Shown: positions 45,321 to 53,666, numbered from the stretch's first letter. The stretch: 57,857 nt of DNA from Abyssisolibacter fermentans (GCF_001559865.1 NZ_LOHE01000058.1:1-57857), one strand, 5' to 3'. Program-made: numbers and translations. The notes: generated from the letters alone by a model not told the origin.

Positions 45321-45844
45321 AACCCAGATTATTCATAGAAAATTAAATTTTGTTTATGAATAGATTGCTTATATTTTAAACTGTTATTAAAGCAAAATAC
45401 TTTTCAAAAAATTAGTAGTCCAATTGTCATCCCAATAATCCAGTAAGTTTAAAAAAGTGTATGTCAATGTCTCAGACATATGTAATTGTAGAAGCTGCAT
45501 AGTTTTCTACTAAAATAATAGAATGATTAATATTAAATATATATATGCTTTTAATTAAAGAAAAGTTATGTTAGTTAATCTTTAATTTTTTTTGTTTTAA
45601 TTTTAAATAAAAAAACTGGAACAAAAATGAATATGTAATAATCTAACATATAAAAGAATATATATATTCTAATCCCTATATGATTCCTAAATACCAAGGA
45701 ATAATAAACGTTCAAAAAGATTAACCTTTGGATAAATTAGGATTTGTAAGCTAGAACGATTCAAGAAAAAATATTTTCATAAATGTTTATTAAAGCTATA
45801 TAGTCCTCAAGTAGGACAAGTATCTAAATGAAAGGAGTGATGTT
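45321..45844. other. Leader region of the precursor peptide array
   Basis: 45321-45344 is a single terminal repeat (AACCCAGATTATTCATAGAA) of the A/B element type without its partner, so a solo remnant. ATGTCT-C-AGACAT at about 45467 and TTCCT/AGGAA at about 45685 are small hairpins. I see no gene of convincing quality; the promoter of the array must lie here, but no clear box pair stands out. Confidence 0.4.
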
Positions 45845-45970
45845 GTGAAAAAATTACTAAAAAAAATACAGAATGAATCTTCAACAGAATTGTTTACAGC
45901 TTGCAAATGTTATTGTTCACCAAATGAAGACAGAGCTTTAAATACTTTGATGGCAACTAGATTACCATAA
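45845..45970 (+). CDS. CcpM-type Cys-rich RiPP precursor 1
   Basis: 41 residues, GTG start 4 bases after AAAGGAGTGATG. The leader begins MKKLLKKIQN and the core has TACKCYCSP, the CxCxC pattern shared by the array, followed by an 18-residue tail. It is the first unit and is separated from the maturase gene by eight other intact units. It matches the general design of clostridial CLI_3235-type precursors as I recall it. Confidence 0.8.
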   Translation: MKKLLKKIQNESSTELFTACKCYCSPNEDRALNTLMATRLP

Positions 45971-46212
45971 TAATTATTAATTAGTAAGCAGGGCTTATAT
46001 TATGTATGTTAGCTTAATTCTGAATTAAAAAGATTATGAAATAGAATTTATAGCTCAAACATAAGAGATGTTTCAGCTTAAATTCATACTACTTGGGATA
46101 GTTAAAAATATATTTTTATTAGAAACAATAATATTTATAACTAATAGGCAATATATATTAAAAGACTTAGATAATATTATAGGCCTTTAGGACAAAAAAG
46201 TAGTACAAATAG

Positions 46213-46230
46213 GCAAACATAAAGGTTTGC
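46213..46230. other. Hairpin between precursor units 1 and 2
   Basis: GCAAAC and GTTTGC pair around a six-base loop in the 380-base gap between units. No T-tract; possibly an RNA processing site. Otherwise the gap holds no gene I can support. Confidence 0.35.
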
Positions 46231-46351
46231 TTAGAAGAGTAAAGATTATTTAGAAATAGTTAAATAAGCAAATTAATTTTAAATCTATCCCAAAATTGAA
46301 TTATCATGACTTTATTAAGTTTAATCAATATAAATGAGAAAGGAAGATTGT

Positions 46352-46474
46352 ATGAAAAAATTAATGAAAAAAATTAGAAAAGTGGAGTTTTATAGTGATC
46401 CACCTGTATATGATTGTAAATGTGGAGTAAGATTTGATTATTATGATGTTTATTATAATGGGTTGATTGATTGA
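46352..46474 (+). CDS. Cys-rich RiPP precursor 2 (two cysteines only)
   Basis: 40 residues, ATG after AAGGAAGATTGT. It begins MKKLMKKIRK and has YDCKCGVRFDYYD, only two cysteines in a CxC arrangement rather than three, and a Tyr/Asp-rich tail. It may be a variant product or a copy that is losing function. Confidence 0.7.
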   Translation: MKKLMKKIRKVEFYSDPPVYDCKCGVRFDYYDVYYNGLID

Positions 46475-46606
46475 GTCATTTAAATCATCATAAAAATTGT
46501 AATATGAACGGAAAAATTGAATAAAAGTATAAAAGTGAATAGTATGAATATATTTATTTCTTCAATGAATGTATTGACTAAGTCTATTTTAAGAAAGGAT
46601 GATTTT

Positions 46607-46747
46607 GTGAAAAAATTAATAAAAAAAGTTAGTTTTATTAGTTTAGAAAAATGTAGACCTTATTGTACATGTATTTGTAGACAAATAGATATAGATTATC
46701 GTGATGATTACGAAGAAAGTAAGATAATTGAGCATCCTGAATATTAA
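46607..46747 (+). CDS. Cys-rich RiPP precursor 3 (four cysteines)
   Basis: 46 residues from GTG 46607, behind AAAGGATGATT. It begins MKKLIKKVSF; the core LEKCRPYCTCICRQ carries four cysteines, CxxxCxCxC, one more than the other units. The tail is strongly acidic (DIDYRDDYEES). The same frame is open upstream, but the leader pattern and RBS fix the start at 46607. Confidence 0.78.
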   Translation: MKKLIKKVSFISLEKCRPYCTCICRQIDIDYRDDYEESKIIEHPEY

Positions 46748-46870
46748 GCAGTTATAAAATTGTTATTGAAATATAAAATTATAAAATTTATCAAGCAAAT
46801 AATCAATTGAGCTTAACATTAATAAATAATATTTAATATTTTTTTATCTTTGGTTTTTAAAAGAGTTAAT

Positions 46871-46945
46871 TTGATAAAAAAATTATCAAAGAGATTAAAT
46901 ATTAAAGATGTAATAATTAATGATTTTCATTTTAATGTAGAGTAA
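46871..46945 (+). pseudogene. Degenerate precursor copy without cysteines
   Basis: From TTG 46871 the frame reads a leader-like IKKLSKRLNIKDV and ends after 24 residues with no cysteine. It has the leader rhythm but no core. It is probably a decayed unit; there is no convincing RBS. Confidence 0.4.
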
Positions 46946-47035
46946 TTAGTAAAGTATGCTATATAAAAGACTTATAACTTACTATATTAAATTTAGATTT
47001 GCTAAGCTTAATTACAATTAGTAAATGATGATTGT

Positions 47036-47092
47036 ATGGAAGAATTAATCAAAAAAATTAGACCTAATATAAAAAATATTAAGTCTAATTAA
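47036..47092 (+). pseudogene. Degenerate precursor copy, truncated after the leader
   Basis: ATG, 11 bases after GATGATTGT as in other units, followed by MEELIKKIRPNIKN and a stop after 18 residues. The leader pattern is recognisable; the Cys core is absent. Confidence 0.45.
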
Positions 47093-47112
47093 TATAAAAA
47101 AAGGATGATTGT

Positions 47113-47136
47113 ATGAAAAAATTATTTAAAAAATAA
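47113..47136 (+). pseudogene. Degenerate precursor copy: seven-residue leader stub
   Basis: AAAGGATGATTGT and then ATG start a frame MKKLFKK with TAA directly after. RBS and the first seven residues match the intact units exactly, so this is a unit cut by a nonsense or frameshift change. Confidence 0.55.
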
Positions 47137-47319
47137 TTTATAGACTATAGCATGAATTTTTTTTCTAGATAATTAGTTAACTAAAATTTTAATAACAATA
47201 TAATTATAACATGATAAATCCAATTTACCAAATTTTTATATAATATACAAAACTTTATTACAAAAATGTATTATAAAAAATGTAATAAAATTAATATTTA
47301 TTTGGAAGGAGGTGTCATA

Positions 47320-47457
47320 ATGAAAAAGTTACAAAAAAAAGTAAATTTAAAAACATTACAGACTTATAATGAATTGAACAATATTTGTATATGTATGTGT
47401 GCTTATAAAATTATTCCTGAAGACTCTAATGATGCTGTATATTATTGGAGAATATAG
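47320..47457 (+). CDS. Cys-rich RiPP precursor 4
   Basis: 45 residues, ATG 47320 behind GGAAGGAGGTG. It has the fullest leader type: MKKLQKKVNLKTLQTYNEL, then core NICICMCAYK with CxCxC, and tail EDSNDAVYYWRI. The leader motif NLKTLQTYNE is shared with units 6 and 8, which suggests it is what the maturase recognises. Confidence 0.85.
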   Translation: MKKLQKKVNLKTLQTYNELNNICICMCAYKIIPEDSNDAVYYWRI

Positions 47458-47508
47458 TGTCAGATTGCAAAATAAAACTAACATAATTATTAATGAAAGG
47501 GTGGTTGT

Positions 47509-47664
47509 ATGAAAAAATTAGTAAAGAAAATAGGCTTAAATACCATAGAAAAAAATACTGATTTATCAGTAAAATGCTTATGTGCATGCATGTTACCACC
47601 ACTAAGTAAAAATTCTTTTATAGATGATAGACTTTTTGCAGATAGACGTTATTACTACCAGTAA
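47509..47664 (+). CDS. Cys-rich RiPP precursor 5
   Basis: 51 residues, ATG behind GAAAGGGTGG. It begins MKKLVKKIGLNTIEKN; the core is VKCLCACMLPP (CxCxC) and the tail is Asp/Arg/Tyr-rich (DDRLFADRRYYYQ). It is the longest unit; the next one begins 13 bases after its stop. Confidence 0.82.
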   Translation: MKKLVKKIGLNTIEKNTDLSVKCLCACMLPPLSKNSFIDDRLFADRRYYYQ

Positions 47665-47677
47665 AAGGGGAATATAT

Positions 47678-47827
47678 ATGAGAAAATTAGTAAAGAAAGC
47701 TAATTTAAAATCAATACAAACTTATAATGAATTGTTTATGCTTTGTGATTGTGCATGCCTACACGAAGTAGCGGTTGATGCTAAAGCTCAAAGCAATTGT
47801 ATGCGTATGGATATTACAAAACTATAA
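47678..47827 (+). CDS. Cys-rich RiPP precursor 6
   Basis: 49 residues, ATG 47678 behind AAAAGGGG. It begins MRKLVKKANLKSIQTYNEL; the core is MLCDCACLHE, CxCxC, with one extra Cys at residue 41 in the tail. The frame is open further upstream but overlaps unit 5, and the leader pattern fixes the start. Confidence 0.82.
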   Translation: MRKLVKKANLKSIQTYNELFMLCDCACLHEVAVDAKAQSNCMRMDITKL

Positions 47828-47875
47828 GTTAGATTTAGTTTATTTTTGACTAATAAAAAATAAGGAGGGGAATAT

Positions 47876-48010
47876 ATGAAAAAATTAACTAAAAAAGTTA
47901 ATGCAAAAACATTGAATGGTTATAGTGAAATTTTTTATTCTTGTAATTGTATGTGCCCTGTGTCCCTTGAATACGTTTATGATCTTAAAGCTAGTTTTTT
48001 TAGATATTAG
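47876..48010 (+). CDS. Cys-rich RiPP precursor 7
   Basis: 44 residues, ATG behind AAGGAGGGG. It begins MKKLTKKVNAKTLNGYSE; the core is YSCNCMCPVSLEYV, CxCxC followed by Pro, shared with unit 8. RBS is the strongest of the array. Confidence 0.83.
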   Translation: MKKLTKKVNAKTLNGYSEIFYSCNCMCPVSLEYVYDLKASFFRY

Positions 48011-48070
48011 GTAATTAACTATTAATGAAAAATTTTTATTAAAAAATTAGTATTTTAGGATATAAACCAT

Positions 48071-48121
48071 TTACGCTAGTGAAATAAACTATTTAAAATG
48101 AGTTATATTTTACTAGCGTAT
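48071..48121. terminator. Hairpin between precursor units 7 and 8
   Basis: ATTTACGCTAGT pairs with ACTAGCGTA, with more pairing in GAAATA/TATTT. There is no T-tract on plus, so it may be a processing or attenuation hairpin in the array. Confidence 0.5.
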
Positions 48122-48180
48122 GTAAATATATATGTCCTTATGCGCTTAAAGACTTAGCTGATAATAGAGTTTTTACTACC
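48112..48180 (+). pseudogene. Core fragment of a decayed precursor
   Basis: Without start codon or leader, the frame reads VCKYICPYALKDLADNRVF, close to the core-and-tail part of units 7 and 8 (CxCPxxLEDL-like), but with CxxxC. It probably is the 3-prime end of a lost unit. Confidence 0.45.
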
Positions 48181-48253
48181 ACTATAATTTACAATATCAT
48201 AAAAAATTGTTTTATGTCAGTGCTATTAAATATTTAAAATAGGAGGTGTAACT

Positions 48254-48385
48254 ATGAAAAAGCTAGTAAAAAAGGTAAATCTAAAGTCTCTTCAGTTATA
48301 TGGACAATCTCTTAGAGGATGTGCATGTAATTGTCCTATGACTCTTGAAGATCTTTGTAATTATTCACGTGCTTTTGCTATATGA
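48254..48385 (+). CDS. Cys-rich RiPP precursor 8
   Basis: 43 residues, ATG behind AGGAGGTG. It begins MKKLVKKVNLKSLQLYGQ; the core is RGCACNCPMTLEDL, CxCxCP, with another Cys at residue 35. From 48386 to 48632 I find no further unit. Confidence 0.85.
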   Translation: MKKLVKKVNLKSLQLYGQSLRGCACNCPMTLEDLCNYSRAFAI

Positions 48386-48632
48386 TACTTAAGTTATAAA
48401 AATTAGTTAGTAAATATATTTTTCTAATGGTTTAGTATTTTACTGGCGCATGAAATTAATTAGTTTGATTGCAATATATTAAAATCAAATAGTCTTTTAC
48501 CATAAAGATGCAAATGAAGAAGGTTACGTGTCTTGAAAACAATAATGATGAGTGCTAAGTTCACTTATTATAAAAAATTTGAGTATTCATATTAACTTTA
48601 TATGAAAATTTTAAATGTTATGAGGTGATAAT

Positions 48633-48770
48633 ATGAAGAAATTAACAAAAAAATTTGATATTAACACATTAAAATTAAACAAACTTCCACCATATAAGTG
48701 TATATGTGCATGTAGTATTATTTATGATAATACCTACGATGAACAGCAAAATACCTATTTTTATAACTAA
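48633..48770 (+). CDS. Cys-rich RiPP precursor 9
   Basis: 45 residues, ATG behind GAGGTGATA. It begins MKKLTKKFDINTLKLNKL; the core is YKCICACSII, CxCxC, and the tail is Tyr/Asn/Gln-rich. Last intact unit before the maturase gene. Confidence 0.83.
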   Translation: MKKLTKKFDINTLKLNKLPPYKCICACSIIYDNTYDEQQNTYFYN

Positions 48771-48927
48771 ATAATTTTATATATGTATATAAAAAAATTA
48801 CTAGATGTCCGTATGCTAATATTTTATATACATATATAAATACATATTCAAATCAATATAATAAAAATTAATAAAAATTAAAATGGTTATAAAGCTTCAA
48901 TCAGATAGTTACCAAGAATATATTTGA

Positions 48928-49038
48928 AAATCAATACAAAGTTTTCAAGTTAAATGTTACTGTATATGTGACCCACTAAAAATGCTTGAATATATAGATA
49001 GATGGGACGGAAGAGCTCCAAGTATTCTTACCTATTAA
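48928..49038 (+). pseudogene. Decayed precursor copy without a leader start
   Basis: After a TGA the frame reads KSIQSFQVKCYCICDPLK and continues about 19 residues to TAA at 49036. KSIQ and CYCIC correspond to the leader end and CxCxC core of intact units. No ATG, GTG or TTG in frame gives the MKKL start. The coding part between unit 9 and the maturase is otherwise empty. Confidence 0.6.
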
Positions 49039-49147
49039 GCTAAGTTATATATCTATTTAATTATTAAATAAGATTTTACTGATTGGAGCTTGTATACAGA
49101 TAAAGTTTTAAATGGAATAAATTATACAAAAATAAGGAGATGATAAC

Positions 49148-50584
49148 ATGTTACCTAAAAAACCATTTATACATACTTTTATAACTAGGGACAAAAAGTA
49201 TGTGTACGATGTTAATACTAATACCATACTTAATATATCTGATGATGTGTTTGATTATTTAAGTACAGGTATTAATGAGGAAAAAGAAATAAGCAATGAC
49301 TTAAGAGTAAAAATAGAAAAAATGGTTGATCAAGGATTTTTATCAGAAAGACGTATTAAAGAAATAGAACATCCTTATAATGAAATGTTACCTTTCTATC
49401 TCAAAAACAGATTGAATACAGTAACTTTGCAAGTAACACAAAGATGCAATTTGAGATGTAGTTACTGTGCATATTCGGGTAAATATGAAGAGAGAGTTCA
49501 TTCAGATCTTGATATGAGCTTTGAAACTGCTAAAAAAAGTTTGGATTTTGTTATAGATAATTCCTCAGAAGCTCAAGTTATAAGTATCGGATTTTATGGC
49601 GGAGAGCCTTTATTGATGTTTGATTTGATTAAAAAATGTGTTGAGTATGCAAAAGAAAATGCAGATGGTAGAGAAATTTATTATCATATGACTACAAATG
49701 GAACTTTATTAAGAGGAGAGATACTTGAATATCTTGTGGAAAACGATTTCAAACTTTTGATTAGTATAGATGGACCACAAGAAATACATGATAAAAACAG
49801 GGTTTTTGCTGCAAACGGAAAAGGTACATTCAGAGTAATAATGGATAATATAAGAGATATGCATAAAAAATACCCTGAATATGTAAAAAACAAGATTAGT
49901 TTTAATGCTGTTCTTGATGGAACAACAGATTTCAGTTGCACAAAACAGTTCTTTGCTGATTATGATGAAATAAAGGACTTAAATGTTAATACTAGTTTTA
50001 TTTCTGACAAGTATGCAAAGGTGAATTTTGATGTATATGAAAAATATAAAATACAGTACAGCTATGAGAAATTCAAAGTATTATTGAACAAAATTGGTAG
50101 ATTAGATAGTAACCTAACATCTGATTTATTTGATTCTCAATTTATTAGATTAAAACAAAATCTTTATGAAAGAGAATTTAGTTCATCAATAAATGATAAA
50201 GAACACCCAGGTGGTCCATGTGTTCCAGGTGTAAAAAAACTTTTTGTTAATGTTGACGGAGACTTTTTCCCATGTGAAAGAGTTAGTGAAATATCTAAAC
50301 CGATGATTATTGGTAATATCGATGATGGTTTTTATCTTGATAAGATAAGAGCTATATTAAATATCGGTAAGTTAAGCGAAGATCTTTGTAAAAACTGTTG
50401 GGCATTTAGATTTTGTACCATGTGTGCATCTGCTGCTGATGCGATTGGTGAATTATCCAGAGAAACAAAAATAAAAGGCTGTCCGTCAGTTAAATTTAAT
50501 GCAGAAAAAGATTTAGAAGAACTTTGTATACTAAAAGAATTTGGATGTACTTTCGATACAGATTTAGGCTTTGTAGATCTATAA
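49148..50584 (+). CDS. ccpM: Radical SAM/SPASM maturase of Cys-rich peptides (CcpM-like)
   Basis: 478 residues. Residues 1-80 look like a small recognition domain (KKYVYDVNTNTILNISDD). The radical SAM cluster is Cys100, Cys104 and Cys107 in CNLRCSYC, followed by GFYGGEPLL. The C-terminal SPASM part has Cys in GGPCVPG, FPCERV and LCKNCWAFRFCTMC, then KGCPSV, enough for auxiliary iron-sulfur clusters. As I recall the TIGR04068 family, this is the maturase of clostridial Cys-rich peptides. It presumably forms thioether links from the CxCxC cysteines of the precursors just upstream; the chemistry is inferred. RBS AAGGAG. Confidence 0.85.
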   Translation: MLPKKPFIHTFITRDKKYVYDVNTNTILNISDDVFDYLSTGINEEKEISNDLRVKIEKMVDQGFLSERRIKEIEHPYNEMLPFYLKNRLNTVTLQVTQRCNLRCSYCAYSGKYEERVHSDLDMSFETAKKSLDFVIDNSSEAQVISIGFYGGEPLLMFDLIKKCVEYAKENADGREIYYHMTTNGTLLRGEILEYLVENDFKLLISIDGPQEIHDKNRVFAANGKGTFRVIMDNIRDMHKKYPEYVKNKISFNAVLDGTTDFSCTKQFFADYDEIKDLNVNTSFISDKYAKVNFDVYEKYKIQYSYEKFKVLLNKIGRLDSNLTSDLFDSQFIRLKQNLYEREFSSSINDKEHPGGPCVPGVKKLFVNVDGDFFPCERVSEISKPMIIGNIDDGFYLDKIRAILNIGKLSEDLCKNCWAFRFCTMCASAADAIGELSRETKIKGCPSVKFNAEKDLEELCILKEFGCTFDTDLGFVDL

Positions 50585-50601
50585 AAAAGGGGGCGAAAAT
50601 A

Positions 50602-51708
50602 TTGATTAAAAAGAAAGCTTTTATATATCCATATGATAGTGAGTCAACACATTTTTTTAGATTTAATGAAATGAACAAAATGTATGATGTGGTTGGTGCA
50701 GTATCACCAAATGGTTGGGGATTAAGAGGCAAAGACGTAGGAAGTGCTGATGCTGGACATGCTTTAAATATAAAAGTAAAGGATAAAATTGAAGATACAG
50801 ACGAATTTGACACATTATTTTTAGTAGATTCAAAAATAGAACTTGATTTTGAAAAGTACATTTTTCCTAAACTTAAGCAAGTTGTAAAAAATAAAAAAGA
50901 AATAGTAAATGTGAGAGAGTTAACTGATGAGCAGCTTAAGCAAATTATAGACTTATGTAAAGAAAATAATGTTGGTTTTAAAAATATACTAGAAAAACAT
51001 TATAATCTACATGACATAAAAATAATTTATGATATAACTGTTCCAGTTGTATTCGTAGCAGGAATATCTGATAGAACTAATAAATTTGACATACAGCTTT
51101 CATTAAGGAAAGAATTCGAAAATATGGGATATAAAGTTTCGCAAATAGGAACTAAAAATCACTGTGAATTATTTGGTTTTCATTCATTCCCATCATTTAT
51201 GTTTGAAAATGGTACAAGTAATATTGAAAAAATCAAGAAGTTTAATAGTTTTGTCAAAGGAATAGAAGTGCTTGAAAAACCACATGTAATCATAATAGGT
51301 ATTCCGAGGAGTTTAGCACCTATTTGCAAAGAATTACCTGATGATTTCGGATGTACAGGTTTTATGGTATCAAGAGCAGTCAAACCTGACGCAGCTATTG
51401 TGAGTATGATGTACAATAATTACAAAGCTGACTATTTTGAAGAAATTCAAAATTTATGCAAGTATAGATTTGATTTTGAAATTGATTGCTTTAATATAGC
51501 TAATAATCAACTAGACTATCAAGATTCGAAATTCTTCCTAAATAAATTATATACAGTAATTGATTCTGATTATATAGACGAAAAGATTAAACATTATAAA
51601 GCAACAAAGCCTATTTATAATGTTCAGAAAAAAGAAGATAGAATAAAAATGGCTAGTTATTTAATAGATGTACTTGCAGGTGAAGAATTTATAGAGGATG
51701 TATTATAA
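50602..51708 (+). CDS. TIGR04066-like peptide maturation system protein
   Basis: 368 residues from TTG 50602 behind GGGGGCG; the frame is open further upstream but overlaps the maturase gene. N-terminal KKKAFIYPYDSESTHFF, then a middle section PVVFVAGISDRTNKFDIQLS with a Rossmann or P-loop-like rhythm (beta strand, loop, helix) but no GK[ST] Walker A, then HVIIIGIPRSLAPICK. I recall such proteins beside CcpM as TIGR04066, without known function. The middle and C-terminal part has a counterpart in the C-terminal half of the peptidase encoded at 52008. Confidence 0.72.
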   Translation: MIKKKAFIYPYDSESTHFFRFNEMNKMYDVVGAVSPNGWGLRGKDVGSADAGHALNIKVKDKIEDTDEFDTLFLVDSKIELDFEKYIFPKLKQVVKNKKEIVNVRELTDEQLKQIIDLCKENNVGFKNILEKHYNLHDIKIIYDITVPVVFVAGISDRTNKFDIQLSLRKEFENMGYKVSQIGTKNHCELFGFHSFPSFMFENGTSNIEKIKKFNSFVKGIEVLEKPHVIIIGIPRSLAPICKELPDDFGCTGFMVSRAVKPDAAIVSMMYNNYKADYFEEIQNLCKYRFDFEIDCFNIANNQLDYQDSKFFLNKLYTVIDSDYIDEKIKHYKATKPIYNVQKKEDRIKMASYLIDVLAGEEFIEDVL

Positions 51709-51720
51709 AGGAGGGTTAAA

Positions 51721-52005
51721 ATGGAAGCTGTTTGTGAAGTAAGTAGAGTTAATGAATACAAAGAAATGCTTAATAAAATATTTATAAAAAGATTTAATAT
51801 AGATTATAACAAGTTTGGTGATGAATCATATTATGATAAACACTTTTTAGGAACAGATATTAGATTAAATCCTACAGATTTATTATATTTACTTCGTGAT
51901 GTGGAAAAAGAATTTGGAATAACAATTAGCGAACAAAATCTAGCACAAGGGAAATTTAGTAGCTTTAACAGCGTGATTGAAATATTGGAAACTCAGGCTG
52001 ATTAA
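51721..52005 (+). CDS. Acyl-carrier-related protein lacking the carrier serine
   Basis: 94 residues with the helix pattern of an acyl or peptidyl carrier protein (YKEMLNKIFIKRFN, then DLLYLLRDVEKEFGITIS). Where carriers have DSL with the phosphopantetheine Ser, this one has GTDIRLNPTDL, so it probably cannot be loaded. It fits the acyl-carrier-related family I recall in CcpM clusters (TIGR04069). A structural or scaffold role in the maturation complex is likely. RBS AAAGGAGG. Confidence 0.72.
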   Translation: MEAVCEVSRVNEYKEMLNKIFIKRFNIDYNKFGDESYYDKHFLGTDIRLNPTDLLYLLRDVEKEFGITISEQNLAQGKFSSFNSVIEILETQAD

Positions 52006-52007
52006 AC

Positions 52008-53567
52008 ATGAAACAAATCCATATAGCAATAATAGATGATGGTGTAAATGAGAGATATTTTGATACATCTCTCATTTACAATTTAGAAGTAACCGAAGAT
52101 TTAGAGATAATAAACAGAATAGATTATAATAAAGAAAAAAAAAATCACGCAACTACATGTGCTGGTATTATAAAGAAATATGTTTCGTGCAATATACAAT
52201 TAAGTAGTATAAAGGTTTTAAGCAAATATGGAGATGGAAAGCTAAATAAATTATTAGCGGCAATGGAGTGGTGCATAGAAAATGACATAGATATTATAAA
52301 TTTAAGCATGGGTACTGTGTGTTATCAAGATAAAAAATCAATAAAAGATGTAATTTATAAAGCATTCAAAAAAGGGATAATTATAATTGCAGCAAACAAA
52401 AATGATAGAATAATAACTTATCCAGCAGTATTTATGAATACAATTGGAGTAAAATGTTCTATTACTGGTGATTTAAAAGAGGGAGAATATATATATAACC
52501 ATGAATCAGCTGATGGAGTACATATTATTGCATGTGGTAGTCATATGTTGAAAAATCACTTATCTATAGAAAAGAAAGTGCAAAATTGCAACAGTTTTGC
52601 TACTCCTATGATAACAGCATTTGTAGCTGATTATTTAGCTACAAATCCAAATGCAGATTTAAATAGTATAAAAGAATATTTATATAAAAGTTCTATAAAT
52701 TATAATAATCAAAAATATTATCAAACATATCTGGAACTTGATTGGATAAAAAATCCCATAATATTCACTTCAAATAATATTATTAAACCATCATATTTCA
52801 ATGCTGTTGACATAATAAATATAAATCATTTGGAAAATGATCAAATAGTTCCATATATATTAGGATATCTATCAACAATTAAAAGTAGATTAATAAAAAT
52901 AGACTCCATAATATTTGATTTATATAATTGTAATATAAATATTGACGATATTGAAGAGTTTATTAAATATGTTATAAGTATAAACAAGAAGCCTATAATT
53001 TTAAATCATAATAAAGATGATAAAGTTATAAAAAATATATTAAAAAATGTAAACAGTCCTGTTTACTTTAATAATATTGACATACCATTAAATGTAAAAA
53101 AAAGAGAAGAAATGCCTTTAATAATAATAAAGGATTCGAATCTTGATTTAGTTCTAAATGTTTTAGTCGAATTAGGAAAACTTTTTGAAGAAAATGGTTA
53201 CAATCCTACCATATTTACAAATAGTATGTATGGTTTGTTTTATGATTTCAGACAAATAGATGAAAAAAATAGAGATAATATTAATAATATTAATAGTATG
53301 ATTGACTTCTATAATGGCGATATAGGTATAATTGGAATTGCTGCCAAAGATAATGTACTATACGAATTAGATGCTATGTTAGATATAGATGTATATATAT
53401 TGAATCAAAACGATAAAACATATATAGAATATTATAAAAAAATGGCTCGTGGAGATAAAGAAATGTTAGTATTAAAGTTTCCTAGTGACAACCAAATAAA
53501 AGAATATGCTAACATGATATATGAGCAAATAGTAGATTTTTATGATACTGAAGAGATTATAGTTTAA
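52008..53567 (+). CDS. S8 peptidase of the RiPP cluster with a TIGR04066-like C-terminal half
   Basis: 519 residues. Residues 1-215 form a compact subtilase: Asp10 (AIIDDGV), His47 (KNHATTCAG), oxyanion Asn130 (IAANKND) and Ser196 (CNSFATPM, where GTSMA is usual). No signal peptide, so it acts in the cytoplasm, probably removing the leader from modified peptides. Residues about 290-519 resemble the preceding TIGR04066-like protein (PLIIIKDSNLDLVLNVLVEL, GDIGIIGIA). ATG lies 2 bases after the upstream stop with no good RBS, suggesting translational coupling. Confidence 0.8.
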   Translation: MKQIHIAIIDDGVNERYFDTSLIYNLEVTEDLEIINRIDYNKEKKNHATTCAGIIKKYVSCNIQLSSIKVLSKYGDGKLNKLLAAMEWCIENDIDIINLSMGTVCYQDKKSIKDVIYKAFKKGIIIIAANKNDRIITYPAVFMNTIGVKCSITGDLKEGEYIYNHESADGVHIIACGSHMLKNHLSIEKKVQNCNSFATPMITAFVADYLATNPNADLNSIKEYLYKSSINYNNQKYYQTYLELDWIKNPIIFTSNNIIKPSYFNAVDIININHLENDQIVPYILGYLSTIKSRLIKIDSIIFDLYNCNINIDDIEEFIKYVISINKKPIILNHNKDDKVIKNILKNVNSPVYFNNIDIPLNVKKREEMPLIIIKDSNLDLVLNVLVELGKLFEENGYNPTIFTNSMYGLFYDFRQIDEKNRDNINNINSMIDFYNGDIGIIGIAAKDNVLYELDAMLDIDVYILNQNDKTYIEYYKKMARGDKEMLVLKFPSDNQIKEYANMIYEQIVDFYDTEEIIV

Positions 53568-53581
53568 ATTATAAATTTAAG

Positions 53582-53666
53582 TAGTAAGCTTTGTACAATA
53601 AATTAGATTATGTTAAACTTAAAAAGTTGCATAATTTCAATGTATTGGAAAGCTTACTATTTTTTT
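53582..53666 (+). terminator. Terminator of the CcpM operon with a long loop
   Basis: TAGTAAGCTTT and AAAGCTTACTA pair, with a loop of about 56 bases, followed by seven T residues. It begins 15 bases after the peptidase stop. Confidence 0.8.

Noticed and set aside
48781-48880. RCPYANIL-like fragment after precursor unit 9
   Set aside because: It faintly resembles the CPYALKDL core fragment at 48112, but it is too short and lacks leader and second cysteine, so chance is as likely.
45845-49038. CRISPR-like array because of regularly recurring short similar stretches
   Set aside because: The recurring parts are RBS plus translated MKKLxKK starts at irregular spacing, diverged at DNA level, and no cas gene is present; these are peptide genes.
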